Shown here one piece after another: positions 26,437 to 41,814 of a stretch of DNA of 64,000 nucleotides. Position 1 is the stretch's first letter; every line of letters begins with the position of its first letter. Location of the stretch: the NCBI RefSeq assembly GCF_002078875.1, contig NC_034409.1:66809015-66873014 (forward strand). Reading direction: 5' to 3'. Under the pieces are notes generated by a model. That model was given only the letters and a program-made list of their open reading frames with translations. It was not told the origin of the DNA and searched no databases. Source of the DNA: Numida meleagris (Eukaryota > Chordata > Aves > Galliformes > Numididae). A program made the position numbers and the translations under genes.

Positions 26437-29400
26437 GTTTCTCATGCAGTCTTCCTTCCAAATCTGAGAAGACTATTTTGGCTTATATCAGAATTCCAAA
26501 TTCTGTTTCAGTGAAATCGTGGAATGGTCCTTGATAGAAAGAGAATCAAGTTATAAAGAACATAAAGAGAAGAGCAAGTGAAATAAATGCAGGAGAGAAA
26601 ATAGGTCCTTTAAGAATCATTGAAGAGGATGAAAATGGTTATTCCCTGGAAAAGTCCATAAATTATTGTTTTTGTAGACTTTACTTAATAAGAATTGTAA
26701 GAGACTGAGCAGAAAACAGAAGTAATAGGTCTAGAAAAAGCAGGTAAGACTGTGGTGACCTTGTATAAAAGCAGATCCATGAGTAATCTGCTTGGCATTT
26801 CAAAAAATAAATGAGCAAGACATACGTATTTCTGAACCAATAGAATTAATTTTGAAAATTTATATTCTACATGTGGTGTCTTATGCTGCAGTTAACTCCA
26901 GTGGAGGCAGTGGGACTACTTCTCAAGTAGCTATTTGATTTTGATAGTTGTTTCTGGTCCTTCTAGAATATGACAACTTACAGAAGATTGCTTTCAGAAA
27001 AAGAACTAGTGTGATACTAATACCTATGGAGGAGAAGTTGATTTTGATAATTATGATGCTGTAAGTCAACTTGTAATGATTTGACAAGCAAGAGAACAAT
27101 ACATAATAGAAATAAATAAATAGATGGGAAATACATAGAGCAGAACGTGATTATTTAAAAACCATAGGGGATTTAGTCACACACCTGCCCTTCATGTTGG
27201 ATATATGCAAAAGTCCTGATACTAAATGTGTGGGCAAAGATCTTCAAAAGTACGAAGAACAAGTAATCCAAAAGAATTGATTATTGGAAATGGCATGAAA
27301 TTCAGGCTGTGTGTGTGCAGGGACTTCCTTCATAGGATGTTTCATGCATCTCGTTTGAATCTTCCAGTTAGCCTGGATATCAGTGTTGTTTCATTAATTA
27401 AAACAGGTTAAGTAACTATAAAAAGAGAAACATACCAATGCAGTGAGTTGCTGAGAGGTGAGGAGAATTATGTTGTAGAGTATAGTTTTATTTTGCTACT
27501 AGAAAGAGGCAGATATGCTGAATGCCAGAAAAAGATGAATATCTATTACGTCACAATCACAGATATCATCATCAGAATTCCTTCTGTAGAGATGAGAAAA
27601 AGTTCCTAGGACAGCATATGCTGTGCAGATATCCTTCATTATAGTACCTTTTACCTCACCCTAGCCTAAAGGTTCTGTAGCAACATTGGTCTCTTGCGTT
27701 ATTCTGAGGTGGCTGGTAAAAAACGGACCAGAGGGAATGTACTTGTAGTAGTCCTTTGCCTGCTGGAAGCTTGCTAGTTCTGGGTGTGGTATGCACAGGA
27801 CAGTGAGCGCCTATAACGCCATTTTAGAAAGATGGAGACACGGATACATTATTCTAGAAGTTTGAACAAGTGAAGTATAATACACTCGTTAAAGTTTCCA
27901 GTGGTGCGCCAGGGAGAATAGAGCCATAATATCAAAGGAATCAAGGGGAGACTGCAAGGCAGGAAATAATCAAGTGTAAAATTACAAACTGGTAAAGCTG
28001 GATGAAACAATCCAAAACACAGATAATCAATGGGACTAAGACACTCGGAAAATAGTAATGCTGAAAAAGATTTGTGTGTCTTAAACGAAAAAATTAGGTA
28101 TGAGCTTATAGTGCAGCAAGGCAGCAAAAAAGGCAGCAACAAGGAAGTAATTGTTCTCCTTGTAACTGTGCTAAGATTACTTCTGAAATGTTGTGTTTAT
28201 TTCTAGCCACGTTACAGAAGTCAGCAAATCGGAGGTATTTCAGATGCAAGCAACAAATGATTTAAGAGTTGTAGGATCTGATTTGTGAGAGAAGTCTGAA
28301 AGAAGGAGGGCTAAATACGCGCTAGTAATAGGAAAGTAAAAATATGCTAACTGATGCAGAGGATATGGGCTCTAACAGAAAAGAAACAGACCACAGCACT
28401 GGAAGAAGCAGCTGTGCAAGAGTAGTTGGGGTGAAAGGAAGTAAACATGAGACAGTGTTTGAGAGTAGTGAGAGTGTTTCTGTTTTTTTTTTTTCTTTTT
28501 TTACTGTGTACAGTATTAGTAGTGAGAATGGGAAACCTCACTGTGTGAGACATTTTACTAGCCCAGATGCCATCCTCCAAATCATTCTCAATGCAGAGGA
28601 CGCAATTTTGACCAAACTGTAAATGGTGTGTGAGCAGAGTTCTTCACTCCCTTCTCCTCTCAGCCACCCACACTGAGGAATGAGGTAAAATACAGCTGCT
28701 TGGTACGATTCTCTGAGGGCTATCAGAGAACGGATTAGATGAATTTGCATCAATTTCCCAGCTGTAGATTGTGGTGAATCATAGTATGGAAGACACATAG
28801 CTGGAGATACCCACCAAGTTATTGCTAGCCTATTACATTTGTTTTATTTTATTACTAAGTACTGTTCAGATGGACCCATTATTTGGAGGAGTTAGCACAG
28901 ACAATGGGTTTATTTCATAGCAAGAAAGCAGGTGATAAAATTGTCAACAGTGTAGATTTTCTAGCACTTTGAAAAATGGAATTGTTGGATGTGGTTAGTA
29001 AGCATGGATTTTTACAGAGATAATTGTTTTATAATGCACGATTTCCAAACTATTAGAAGGATTTAATGTATCCTGAAGATTCTACGAAGCTGCTTTGATA
29101 AGTAGTCTTATTTTTTGTTTAGCAAGGTCTTAAGGGTGATCTTTAGTCCCCCAGGGAAGAGATCATAAAAGTCTTAAAACTGCTTTTACAGAGTTTTATT
29201 TATTATTTTTTAAGCATAAAGATTACTAGCAAGAAGATAACAAGGCCATCATAGTACAACATGTTCTTTGTTTTTGCAGGTTATAGCTAACATATTAGGA
29301 GTTCTCAAAATACCACTTTTGTTTGTTAAGTATTTTGAGAGCAAATAGATGTAATCCTATGTTACATTCTTAAAATGGATTTTGCTGGAGAAAGAAGTGG

Positions 29401-32375
29401 TAAGAGAGATCTGGTCTGAGGATGTGTGTCAGGAATTATGTCGTTAACCACGTTTACCCAATACAAAGTGATTGTTAATATTTTACTATTCTTAATACCT
29501 TCAATCTGTAGGAAGTTTTGCAAACCTTTTGGATATAAGGAATGCTTCATTGTAAGAGGTGGGCTAAAAACAAAACCAAAATGTGTAGCACAAAATATAT
29601 AAGTAAATGAATTGTTAGACATCCAATTTAAAAAGTCTCTGAAATTCACCTCATAACATTTTCTGATTTTTTTTTTTTTTTTTACTTCAGACTTACACAG
29701 CTTGGATACAGTTCTTTGATTTGCAATAAATTGAGTAGAAATGGTGGAATACACATTGAAAAATACTAAACTTGTGATGTATAATTGGGGATGGGCTGGA
29801 ATGAAGATCTACAAGGGCAGAAGAAATGTTTGTCTAAAAGCACTGTTTATCAGATTGTGCTCTGTGCTGTAGATAGCCTGATAGTGGTATGTTGAAGATG
29901 TGCAGAGGGTCAGCCAGTCACACTGTGCTGGTTCCAACTCTTTTGTTTTCAGGGACCTGTAATGAAATCAATGGGAATTAACTGAGTATATATTGTTGTG
30001 CATTTTCAAAAAATTCTCTTAGGTACCTCTTTGTTTCTTTGGATACTTGAAATCCTTGAAAAATCTGCTTCTACGTTCTGTATATCACAGAGGATGAAGT
30101 TAGAAATCAATGCAAAACAAATTAAAAGTTATTCCTTCTGTGTGAATGCAGTCAAACAGTTTCTAACAGCTCATCTCCAAACCTTGGAAATGCTTGAAAT
30201 TTTTCCTTGCTCATACAGTTATGACAGCTATCTGAATGTCATGGAATTTGGTAAAAAAATCGAAGCGTTTCAGCCTTATTGTTGGTTATTGTGGGGTGCT
30301 GCTTGATACTTAAGAGTTCCCAATTTCCGGTTTCAGTTGATTGGCTGTGATGCACTGCAGAGAAACATAACAGCTCATTATTTATTGTATCAATAAAAAT
30401 GAAAATACAACTGCTATGAGGCTTTTGCCCAGTAATCTCTAGGGTTTTTGCCTCAATTATAGAAACTGCCCTAACCTGCAGGAAATGTGTATTATTGTCT
30501 CGGTTCCACACATGGAGGAAAATGGTAGGAGAAAGGAAAGGATGCGATATGGCAGAGTTTGTACAGGAGATTATCTTTTTGAGCTTCAACAAGGTTCATA
30601 GATGTCAAACACTGGAAATACCTGTTAGTCTTCTCACTGAAACCTCTGCGGGATATCTCCTGCCTCATCAAAAGGAGGTCATTAATTAGATACAGAACTT
30701 GACGTCAAATAAATACCACCTGGAAGACAAGAGGTAGTAATGATTACTGGGAAAAAAAAAAAAAAAGTGCAGTACCAAGCAAAGTATTACCTTTTTAAAT
30801 GGAGATCTGGATGGGATCAGGCTTTTGTAAGTCTGCTGATTGGTAATACTTTCAAAATACGGAACTTGAAGTCTCAAATGCATCCGAGTAGTAAAGTCAA
30901 AACAAAATTTAACTTGAAAATTTAACTTGAGTGTATTTCATTTGACTTTAGCATGATCAGAGTCAAAAGAAAAAAACGTGCGTCTCTGAGTGTGTTCAGT
31001 CTCCCTGATTCAGGTAAAATGCTTACTTCTCGGCCACGATGACCTCTTCAGTTGACTCTTCAGCCGCATTCATCAGCTTCTGCACTCTCCATTACATTTC
31101 AGTTCCTCCTCATTAAAACCTCTGTCCTAGGGAAAAAAAAAAAATCTGTGTGAGAATAGCTGTCAGTTTTCATGGCTCTGATTGCAGAACCAGAGCCTGA
31201 GGATGTGCATCATTCTAGGTTTGATTACGTGACACCTTTCAACATCTCTTATCCCTCCTCAGATTGTGCTCTTGTCAGTTCTTAGTTCCTAATGGTGTAT
31301 TTATCTTCTCCTGTTTGTTTTGTTTTTGTTGTTGTTGTTGTTTCAATGTCTGTGTCCTTTTACATACCGTCTCCTCTTCCTCTCCATATCCTCCACTGTT
31401 TCTTTTACATCTCCTTGGGGATCATTCTTATTTGTCACTGATGAGCAGCTTTCCTCTATGAAGTAAACAAATAGACAGGAGACCTATTTAAATGTAAGGT
31501 AGGAGCGTAGGAATTCTACGGTGTAGAAAGAACAGTGTCCACTGGGATGCCTTGAGGAACATATAGTTCATCTTCCTGAAGGTGCCAGGTTGCCAGCTAC
31601 CACAAACCACATAGGATTATGATAATGTCTGCACAACAGCCCCTGTGGCACAGAACTCAGGAGGGGAGAATTTTGAAAATCGCTTAAGTGATTTAGAGAG
31701 ATGATTCCCATTGAAAGCTGATGGTACTTGTGCCGCTAAAGTTAATTACATTAATTAAGGCAAAAATCCTAAATAGAAGGGTAAGAGAAAATAAAAGATC
31801 ATTCTTGCATTGTGAATATTGTATGTATGTTTTGTGTCTTTTAAACCTTTTAAAAAATACTGGAAATGTCAAGTCTTGTTTTTCTGTTAATTACTGGTGG
31901 ACCTCCTGTGGGCACTAGGAGTGTTTTATAGTTTTCAGATTTTCACCTGAAGTAGTTACGTTGCTAAATCTTTAATATAAGCTTTTAGGGAATTAATATC
32001 TATTAAGTAAAACAAATAAAAATAAATAGCAAATGGAACTAAACTACTTAAGAATCATTTGTTTTCAGAAGTGTGAAGCATTCTGGTTTTTGATTGTCTT
32101 ATGTCACACTCTTATCAGCTTTCTGGTCACTATGGAGACTATAGAACAGTGTGTAATGTAAAAAGCAGAGCAAAAAAATTTGCTTTCATGTCTTCTTTAC
32201 ACATTATAAAAGAGCAAAGATTGGGCAAAATTCCAGCTTTGAAAAAAGAACCTGTTGGGTATCTACTGGGATCACAGGCTTCTTAAAATCAGACAATATC
32301 AGTGTTAGTTTTAAAGACTTGAGTATTTTATTCCAGGTGTTCTTGGCTGCAAAGCCAAGAGCCTGATTCTCATAC

Positions 32376-32398
32376 TTTTTTTTTTTTTTTTTTTTTTT
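32376..32398. repeat. T23 homopolymer
   Basis: Twenty-three uninterrupted T residues followed by GCTGCAG. A small perfect hairpin lies just upstream (32341-32360). Confidence 0.95.
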
Positions 32399-35300
32399 GC
32401 TGCAGATGCTGTCTCCTTGCATACCATATGGTGATAATTAACAGTTTCAGACTTAGTTTAGGGTTGTCTTCTGCTTCGAATATTGGTTGGTTTGGGACAA
32501 AAATTTAGTGTCACAGAAACACAATCGGTCTGAGTGTAATTGCAGACAGCAATAAAGTGCTTGTCTAGGTAGGATGGAGAAGCTGAGATCAATTTGGAGC
32601 ACTAAGTGATGGTTTGGAAATCTCACTAAGAACAGCCTATTTCTTTTCATTAGGAATTTTGCTGTCCCTTTTTAAAGTTGGAATTGGTCTCTGCTGGACC
32701 CAGAGAAAATCTGAAAGATACAGTTGGAATGAATAGGATCCTTTAACAGCAAAATGTTTGCACTTTTTATGAGAGCAAGGGTAACATTGTGTAATCTTTA
32801 AAAAAGATATTGCTCAGTGAGGATAAGTCCATTGTCCAGTGACATGACTTTTCCTGTCAATCACAAAGGTGACAAGGGGGCTAGATTAAGTAAAGCTTGC
32901 TCAAGATTAACAAAGGAAGATTATTGACCTCATCCCGAAAGGGCAGAAGCCTGTTTTATCATTAAACCTTGGAAGAGGTATTTCCTTCATAGGTGGAAAG
33001 CTGTTTGGCGATACAGCAGCAATTCTCTTACAACTGAGCAAGTCTTCCTGTGGGTTCTAGCTTGAGAGGGAAGCAGAAGACAGAAAGCGTGTTCTGGTCC
33101 TTTTTGTTATTGTGGGGAAAGAAGGTCCTGGGTTGTCTCAGCCAGCGGGATCTCTCTAGGTCGGTCAGCCATCCCGAAGTGGGAAAACCAAGAAACAGCA
33201 GCATCAGGTGTGGGTGAGTATAGTCCCAGGGCATGGTTTTGGGACTTGTAGTGCCAGCTCGCATTAGCAGAGAAATTTGCAGCATAAATGAGCAACCATC
33301 CCTATCCATGGAGCAGCTGCTGACTGCATCAAACCACTCTGGGATTAACAGAGCCAGAGGCTGCAGTGTAATCACACTTGAACAGGTGAAATGGTTGCAG
33401 CTGAGGGAGGCTGTGCTTCTGGAAGAGTAATGGGTTTTCCCCCCTTTCGGTGACTGAGCTGGAGAGCTTTGTGTGGCTTGATGGACTTCACTTTAACATG
33501 CTGCTAGTAGATACGTAGGTCCTTTAATACTGCTTGGAACAGCATTGTTGCTTTTCTCTCAGGTAACTGAAAAAAGTCGTATAAGTTTGTCCTTTCAAAA
33601 AAGGAACCTGTTAAATCTCACTTGTTAGGGGGACCTTCATTCTAGGGGATAAAGGTTAGGCTGTTGCTGGGATAGTTTTCCTGCCATTAAGGGTGTTTTC
33701 ATGGGGATGATTAAACTCATGTACTTAACTTCAGAGGAGTTTCCTTGCTAAAAGTTTTTTAGTTTTATATAACCATGAGATGAGTCAGTTTTATTTGGAA
33801 GTATACTGTTGTGGTTTTTTTGGTTTTGTGTTGTTAAAGTCCAGAACTACTGAAATTCCTTTTTCAATACCCCCAGTAATGCCTTAAGAAAGAACAAAAT
33901 GAACCAGAGGGATGTAAAGTGAAAGCCATGAAAATATCTGAGAGTTTCAGATGGTTGTTCTGAATGACAATAAAAGAACCATGGACAAGTGGGGAAGGCA
34001 TGTTCTTGAGCTGATATGCTAGAGTATACATGTTGGACTCTCATCACCACCAGCAGCTGATATGCGCACTCATCCCCTGCTAAGGAAAGGAGAGGATTCC
34101 TCTTAGATTGCAAATCACGCAATAAATGTGTGATTGCTACAGATCTTCTTGAATGAATAATTCACTGGTGTACCGTAATTTAGCCCACTGAGATGTGATT
34201 GCAGCTGTTCCCCTACTGTATATGTTTTGATTAAGTGGAGTGTATGTTAAATCTCACAAGTGTATAAATAGCCCACATATGTGATACGCAAGTACTGCAT
34301 ACATGCGCACATAACAGCAGTCTAGGGAAATAATTTTCTTTGGTTTTGACTACTTAGATATATTGTTGAATATATAGCTTATCTTCTAAAAAGTGTGCAG
34401 AGCACTTCCCTTTCCTATCTGTCCAGCTATAGAGTCTTCTTAATGGTGATTCTGTGTAAATGCTTTGAGTTTGTGATTCCAAGGCCTTTACAATATAAGG
34501 AAATAGTTCCTTTGTGCCTGTTTCACAGGTAGGAAAGTGAAATGCAGAAACAAAAGTGGCTTTTCACATGGTTGCAGAGAACATTTTAAAGATCAAGAAG
34601 CTGACTGTACTCCGCTCTTCTGTCCTTTCCCTGCGCAATTCCTCTTCTCCAGAATGGAGGCAACGAATTTTTAGAGATCCTGAATGTACTCACAAGAATC
34701 CATTTTGATGCCAAGCAGTTTGAGAGTTCAAAAATCACCTTCTATTAACTTGCATGTCCCCCCAGTTCTTATGTACTTATCTTTCTTCTCTTATAACAAA
34801 CTTGTCTTATACATAGAATTTGTTTCTACATATAAAAGCACTTACTGTACACAAAATGTACATAGAAACAACAGTGATAATTTCTGAGATTTAGGCAGCT
34901 GTTGCAAGTCCTTTGTGTTTGTGTCCAGTGTGTGACATATACAGAAGCACAAGTGAGTGTCTTTGGGGTCCATTTTGGAAGCTAATACCTGGGAAAATAA
35001 GGAACAATATTTTTTCTATAAATAATTGATGGTATAGGTGGATTTAAGAACTGTAACTAAGGATAGTATTTAGCTTATCTGTCTTTGAAGTGTGAACCAG
35101 AAAGCAGCTTTCAGGATATTTCCTCTTCTGGCAATTGTTTGCAGGAAAGAAATGCTGCTTGGTGAAAATAAATTTGAATGTTAGATAAAGTCTGAACACA
35201 TCCTCAAGTTCACTATCTTGCTCATCTAGATCAGTATTAAAAAACATTATTTCCTCAGGTTTATACATTAAAACAACAACAACAACATTCAACTACAACT

Positions 35301-35584
35301 CACTTTTGGCGTTCACTGTTTACAACTAACAATATTTCAATTGCGTGACAGAAGTGGAGGGAGTTTCAAGAAAAAAAAGCATTTCTGTTGAGTTGGAAAA
35401 TTTTTTGGGGCCTGGTCAAAAGTTCATTGACGTCAGTAGAAAGTCTCTCATTAACATCACTGGGTTTGGCTTTTGGGGCATATGATGGCCCAGATTGTAA
35501 TCTCAGTTAAATCCGATTCTGTTAGGGAATTTATTCACTAGTATAACACATCCAAGCTGCTCAAAATTGTTTGCACTAAAAGTT

Positions 35585-35639
35585 TTCTTAACCAGTGGTA
35601 ATCTTTTTACCATTCTTAACCAGCAGTAATCTTTTTGTC
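35585..35639. repeat. 28-bp imperfect tandem duplication
   Basis: TTCTTAACCAGTGGTAATCT and TTCTTAACCAGCAGTAATCT start at 35585 and 35613, each followed by TTTT. Period is 28 bp. Confidence 0.9.
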
Positions 35640-36971
35640 AAAATGAAGTAATCTTTGAAAACCAAATGCATTGTTTATATCTTCCGTGTTGCTTTATTCA
35701 AATTTTATTGAGATCTTTTTTTAGCAGTTTACATTCTATTCATGAAAAGCCTCATTTTTTTGCTGAAATATTGAGCTTTAGGAAACCAGAGATAATAAAA
35801 ATTACTCAGGAAAAAAAAAGATTAAAATGTAACACAAAGCACTAAAAATGGAAAATGTCTCTCTTTTATACTCTGTAAAATAAAAACAATGTGAAAATTA
35901 TTAAGATGCTTTCAGCCAACTCTGTAATTCAGATCACAAGATGATTCAATGACTTTTTCAGAAATAATATTAATTAAACATCTGGAATGCAAAGGTGTAA
36001 GGAAATGACAATAATGAGAAAAACAAAAATCTTGAGAATCTGATCAAAATAAAATCTGTTAATGCTTGCAGTGTTATGTTATGCAGCAAGCTTTGTTTAG
36101 AGACGTTGGCCTAAGTTTTGCAAGATAGATGGCATATGTTAACAGAGAAAAAAAAGGGATTTTAGAGATGTGTACGAAAGGATATAAGAGATAAAAGGGA
36201 AAAGGAATATGGGCAAAGAACTTCATGTTGGTGGAAGTGTGGAGGGGAAGACTCTCACATTAATGAAGGCGAGTTTGAAGATCTGGAACCAGTTTTGGTT
36301 TCCATTAAAATTAATGAGTAGACCTCTGTGGACTCTCACGTGAGGAGGATTGTGTGTATATTCCAGGAAGCCATAGAGTTTTGTCACTGTGCCGCCACTG
36401 TGCAAGTCATTAGGGCCACCTTTGTGAAAAATATTGTCTCTACAAGAAATGAAGGTGTAGGAAGGAAGAGAGAAAAAGAAAATTAGAAGACAGAAAACAA
36501 TTGCTTCATCCCTTAGGGATAGGAGAACTACTTGAACTGTGTGTTAAAATAAATCATATGATGAAGGGCATTTAATATTTGATTACTGTTTCATTTCTTA
36601 CAGCAGCTAGCCATCATGGCATTAAGTACTTTATAAAGTCAGGAAATTAATGGTCCTTGTAAGAATTGAAGATTTTTTCCAAAGAAAGCTGTAAAAGAAC
36701 AAACAATTAAAGGTAATCAATATCATTGTTATTAGGAAACCTACGAGTACAACACTTCTTGTCAATTAGGGAAAAACTGTATTTTATGTTTCTCTCTTGC
36801 AAGCTGATCTTTGCTCACTTTAGCCTGTAATCTTGGTTTGTGCTTTATGGATAGGCTTTGTTCTGGGTGTTTTTGAAGCACTGCATGCTTTTTTAAAGGT
36901 TTCAACAGAAGAACAAACAGCAATGAACTCAAACAACAAAGGATTGTTCTTTCTTTCCATCTTTTTTTTTA

Positions 36972-37366
<395 letters not shown>

Positions 37367-40300
37367 TAGTTCTTGTCTACATTAGAGATAAATTTTATCA
37401 GTATCCCATCATAGCTAATATTTTTAGCTTTTCCCAAATGAGAGGCTTTGTCTGACATACGGTCTTTTTGTCACAGATGCAATAGACACAGTATCCTGTT
37501 AACCTCCTCAATATGGGTACAATGAACATTTTAATTTTAACAGTTTGGGGGTCATTTACATCACTCCCTCCCCCACCATTTTTAGAGCAAAAACAGTTAT
37601 CAACAATGTCTTTTTTTTGTGTGTGTGTGAAATCATTTGGTAGGCATGTCATTATTTGAAAGGTAAGAAGTTAAATTTGGAGTTTCTGTATCATGTTGTT
37701 CTCTATTTATCTGTAGTGCAGGGTACAGTACAAACCAGCACAGCATGGGTTTTCTCTGCATTGCTTCTGGGCAGCAAGCTTCAACCCAGGCATATAGGAG
37801 TCACCTCTTGAGAATCAGATTCTTTTTGGAATTCTAAGTCCAGTCAATTTTGATGCCATTTGTGCTCTGTGGACTGAGACTAAGACCCAACGTCTTATCT
37901 CTGTGAAGCCACAGAACAACTTTAAATAAGATTTTTAGTTCCTGTCTTTTTGGGGTAGAGTCAAACCCCTGAATGGAAGTGAGGTTCTCAGTGTATTTTC
38001 CACAAGTATCTAGCATACATATTTACAGCTGAATTCCCAAGAGTCTGTAGACCAGTTGGCGTTCTGTGAACTCACTGAGCCTTATTCCCTAATGCACAAT
38101 AATAACAATTAGTTTTCATTCACACCTGCCTGTCTTGTCGTAGAAATGTATTTCAAATGTTTAAAAGCATGGCCCACAAAGCCACCTCGGTGTTTTAAGT
38201 ATGAATTGACAGTACCAACAAGAAGATTTTAGGAAAACCTGCATACTGGAGTGAAAATAAGGTTGCCATACTGGGACATACATGAGCATGACAAGATTGT
38301 AAATTAATCTCTTCTTGACTGGAACACACAGTATGGCTCTGCTGGGAAACAAAGTCTTTGTCTAAACATTTTTTAGAATACTGCATATTATCATAGCATT
38401 TCATTTTGAGTTTACACTGACTTAATGTCCAGTGCCGTGACCTGTCTTGTGCTTTTGATTAGAAAAGTTCTGAATATAGTAAAGAGAGGGAAAAGGAGAC
38501 CAGACTTCTGTTTGAGAGAGGAAAGAGCAGAGGCTTCTGTGCTGAGTATGAGGTTGCACTAGCTGCATAGCCTCCATTGAGGAAAGGCCACATACAGCCA
38601 TGAGAATGGTTACAGAGCTTGTGCATTATCTCAGCTCTACTAAAATGAAAATATACAGTACAAACAAAAGATCTACAGCTTTGTGAAGAGATTGGAAGAG
38701 AGGGGAGGGGGAGCAACCAAATGTTGGGCTTTGTAAATGCATGCAACAGAAAATCTTTTCTTCCCCCTGGCCATTGTTCTATTGTCTTTCAAAGGCCATT
38801 AAAATGAACAGCAGGTTGTGATGAAAATTTCATTAAGCCCTAGTTAAATCATTATGAGGGTGCCATATTCATGTCTACTTACTCTCCATCCAGGAAAAAA
38901 AATGAATAGGAAAGGTTTGTTTTTTTTTCTCTTTCTCCTTAAAAGAGAACTAACAAAAGTTCAGAAGTTAGAAGAGAATGGGAAGCGGAACATGAAACAA
39001 AAGGAGGCTAGAGAGGTGAGCTGGCTAGTAAGAAAATTAGACTTGCATAAGAGCATTGAAAGGTGGTGAGGGACAAATACATCATTTTGACAAGTCTCCC
39101 TCCCCCTTCCCTTCAGTCAACATGATTGTTTTTAGAGTGGCTAATTAAAAAATATATATTTCTGGGTACAGATGGCAAGACTGTTCTTAAGAGACTCTCA
39201 TATCTCCACTGATAGGAGTCTCTTTCCCTAAAAGGATTATGTACTACTACCAGTACAATGATTTTTCTGTTTGAACTCCAGTACATCTCTACTTGTTGTC
39301 ATGTCTTCTTCGTATAGTGCTGTAGTACAGATGTCAGTCATCGCTGTTTGCTGATCAGGTGATTAGCACATTAATGAATTTCCCTGTGAATGAGATAAGG
39401 TACAAGTGGAAATCTTTGGTAGTACATGTAGGGAACAATTCAAAATGTGTATTTCAGTAATAATTTTTAGTCTTGCTTGTTTGTGGGGCTTTGTAGGATA
39501 AGACCAAAAATGTTCGTTAAGCTTTGCTGTGTTACATCAACAATAATACAGTACTTTATTTCTCTTTGGGAAGAAAAGGGAACATTTACACCAGCAACTG
39601 AGATTTAATTAAATCAATTTCCCATGGATCTTTCGAAGACCAGAGAAGAGCCGGATTCCCATTTCTCTATGTACTCAGAAGTTTATATATTATTTAACTT
39701 ATACAATGGCCTGTGTTTGCTCTGTTTTTATTGTTTGAAATTGACTTCTGAATTACTGTGGGAAATGTGCTTTTGAAGCATTCTTTCAAATTGACTGTTT
39801 CTTCAAAACTGAAAAAAAAGAGTGCTGGGTAGACAGCTTTAGGTCTTGATCCAAACCTCCCATCAATCAGTGGAAGGACTCCTCTTTTCTTAAATGGCTT
39901 TTGAGGACAAGTGAGATGTTCCAAACTATTGATGCAGGTCTGACTGTTTCAAGACACTTTATTAACGTAAGGCAAATGGTTTTATCAAATCATATTTGTT
40001 AGAAAGTAAGTTAACGCTTAATAAATTTCATCAATAAATGACAAGGATTTTTACAGTGCTTTGAAACATACTGCTCAGGATGCATGAGTACACGTGTATA
40101 TATGCACATATGTGAGTACATACGTAAGCCCACATGCACTGAGAAGGGAAGCATCCCTGTTCATGTAAGTGGTTTCCGTGTTGTTTTGTTGTCTGTAAGC
40201 TCTTGGGTAGTGTTCCCTGTAGGAAGCCATGCTACCTGCTAATTCATAAGAACTTTCGAAAAGCTTGTCACATCCTTTTCTTCCTTGCATGTGTGTATGG

Positions 40301-41814
40301 TTTTGGTTTTCGTAGGGATTTATACTTAGCTCTTAAGCCCCGTCCTCCTTTTTTCTCCTGTAAACTTGCCATTTTACTTTTGCTTTATGAAAGTACATGA
40401 TTGACAGTGAGTCATGCTGACACACAGGCATGGAGTGTTTCAGTGAATCTAAAACTTGTGGAATTTTACTCATTGCTAATACAGTGTTCCTTTTTCTTCT
40501 CTCAAATTCTGCAGAAAATCCTTATATGCAGCTTTAGTATTTAGGCCCCCAAAGGCATAAACCTATTACTGAAGTCACACAATGTTATTTTAAATGAAAC
40601 ATTCTGTCCTTTCTAACTTGAACTTCAGAAGAGGAGTCAGTCCCCTTTTATTCCTGGTATACAATAATGAAGATAATGGAGTGGGTTTGGAGAAGCCTTA
40701 TATACTGTGACAGACCTCAAGCCCTTGCCCTGAGGGTCGTCTGCCGACCATGGGATTCCTTTTGCAGCTAAAATCATTAGGCGAATGAGATACAGGCATG
40801 TTTTTCTTCTGTTTTCTTAAGGCATCAGAGGATGGCAGAGACTCTCTGTCTGTCTGTTCTCTTCATTTGTAGAAATGAAATGGAAATCTCTTTGAAGTCA
40901 CTGAGCTTGACACAAGTTCATGAAAGCAAAGACCAAAGCAGCCACTTAGCTTTTTCTTGCACTATTAATGGGATTGGATAGCTGTATTTTAATTCATGGC
41001 CTGTGCTTCTGGAAAATTAAATCTCTGAAATCTGTGTAGCCTTTGCTCTAAATGTATGACTTGGCTTCTGGAAAAAAAAAAAGGTAAACAAATAAGCTAT
41101 CTCCTATTTTTAGGAGTGCTCACTGGCTTTTTCTGTCTCACTTTTCATTAAAAATCAGTTGTCTTTTCTGATTTTGTTCAAAATGCTTTCAACAGGTTGT
41201 GTATCTGTCTGTCTTAAAATGCCTGTGCTGTGTCTTCTGAACCCAGGTCCATATTATTGTATAGAATATGGAGGAATTCTGGATAAAAGGGATCATATGG
41301 AGATCTGTTTGACCACAGAGGCTGTACATACGAGTGTGTGCATTCATTCATCTCTACAGCTCGTTCTTCTATAATAAGAATCTCTGACACTCAATTCTGT
41401 TTTGCTATTTAAATGAATACTTTGATTTTTTCTATAAATACATATGCATAGACATACATATAACGTATATATTTATAAGTAAATATTTATATCAACACGC
41501 ACACACAAGAATTATGTATATATAGTGTTTAATATTGTTCCTACTCCAGAATTTCCATCTGCTAGTCCTTAGGTCTTCTGAGCAGGAACAATTAATCTCA
41601 AGTGTTTAGAAAGCAGATAGTGTATGTGTTTGCAGGGCTTCAACAGGCTGTGTGAATACTAGATCCTCATCTATACTGTAATACTATAAGTAATTATTTT
41701 GTTGGAAAGAAAGTGATAAGAAAGATCTCTTGGGTGTGATTTTTGTCTTCTGAGCATCCTCCAAAGTCTATTTGCGTTTGATGTTTAAGTTTACATTATA
41801 AATCACAACACCTG

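Larger units (their letters stand above)
26440..36970. other. SOX5: Gene-free intron stretch
   Basis: AT-rich sequence leading to the second coding exon. It holds homopolymer runs, the hairpin at 32341-32360 and the 28-bp duplication at 35585-35639. Open frames up to 130 codons have no recognisable domain or exon-like boundaries. Confidence 0.75.

Noticed and set aside
26086..26534. Several open frames of 77-142 codons on both strands
   Set aside because: They are produced by the polypyrimidine repeat and encode only low-complexity runs.
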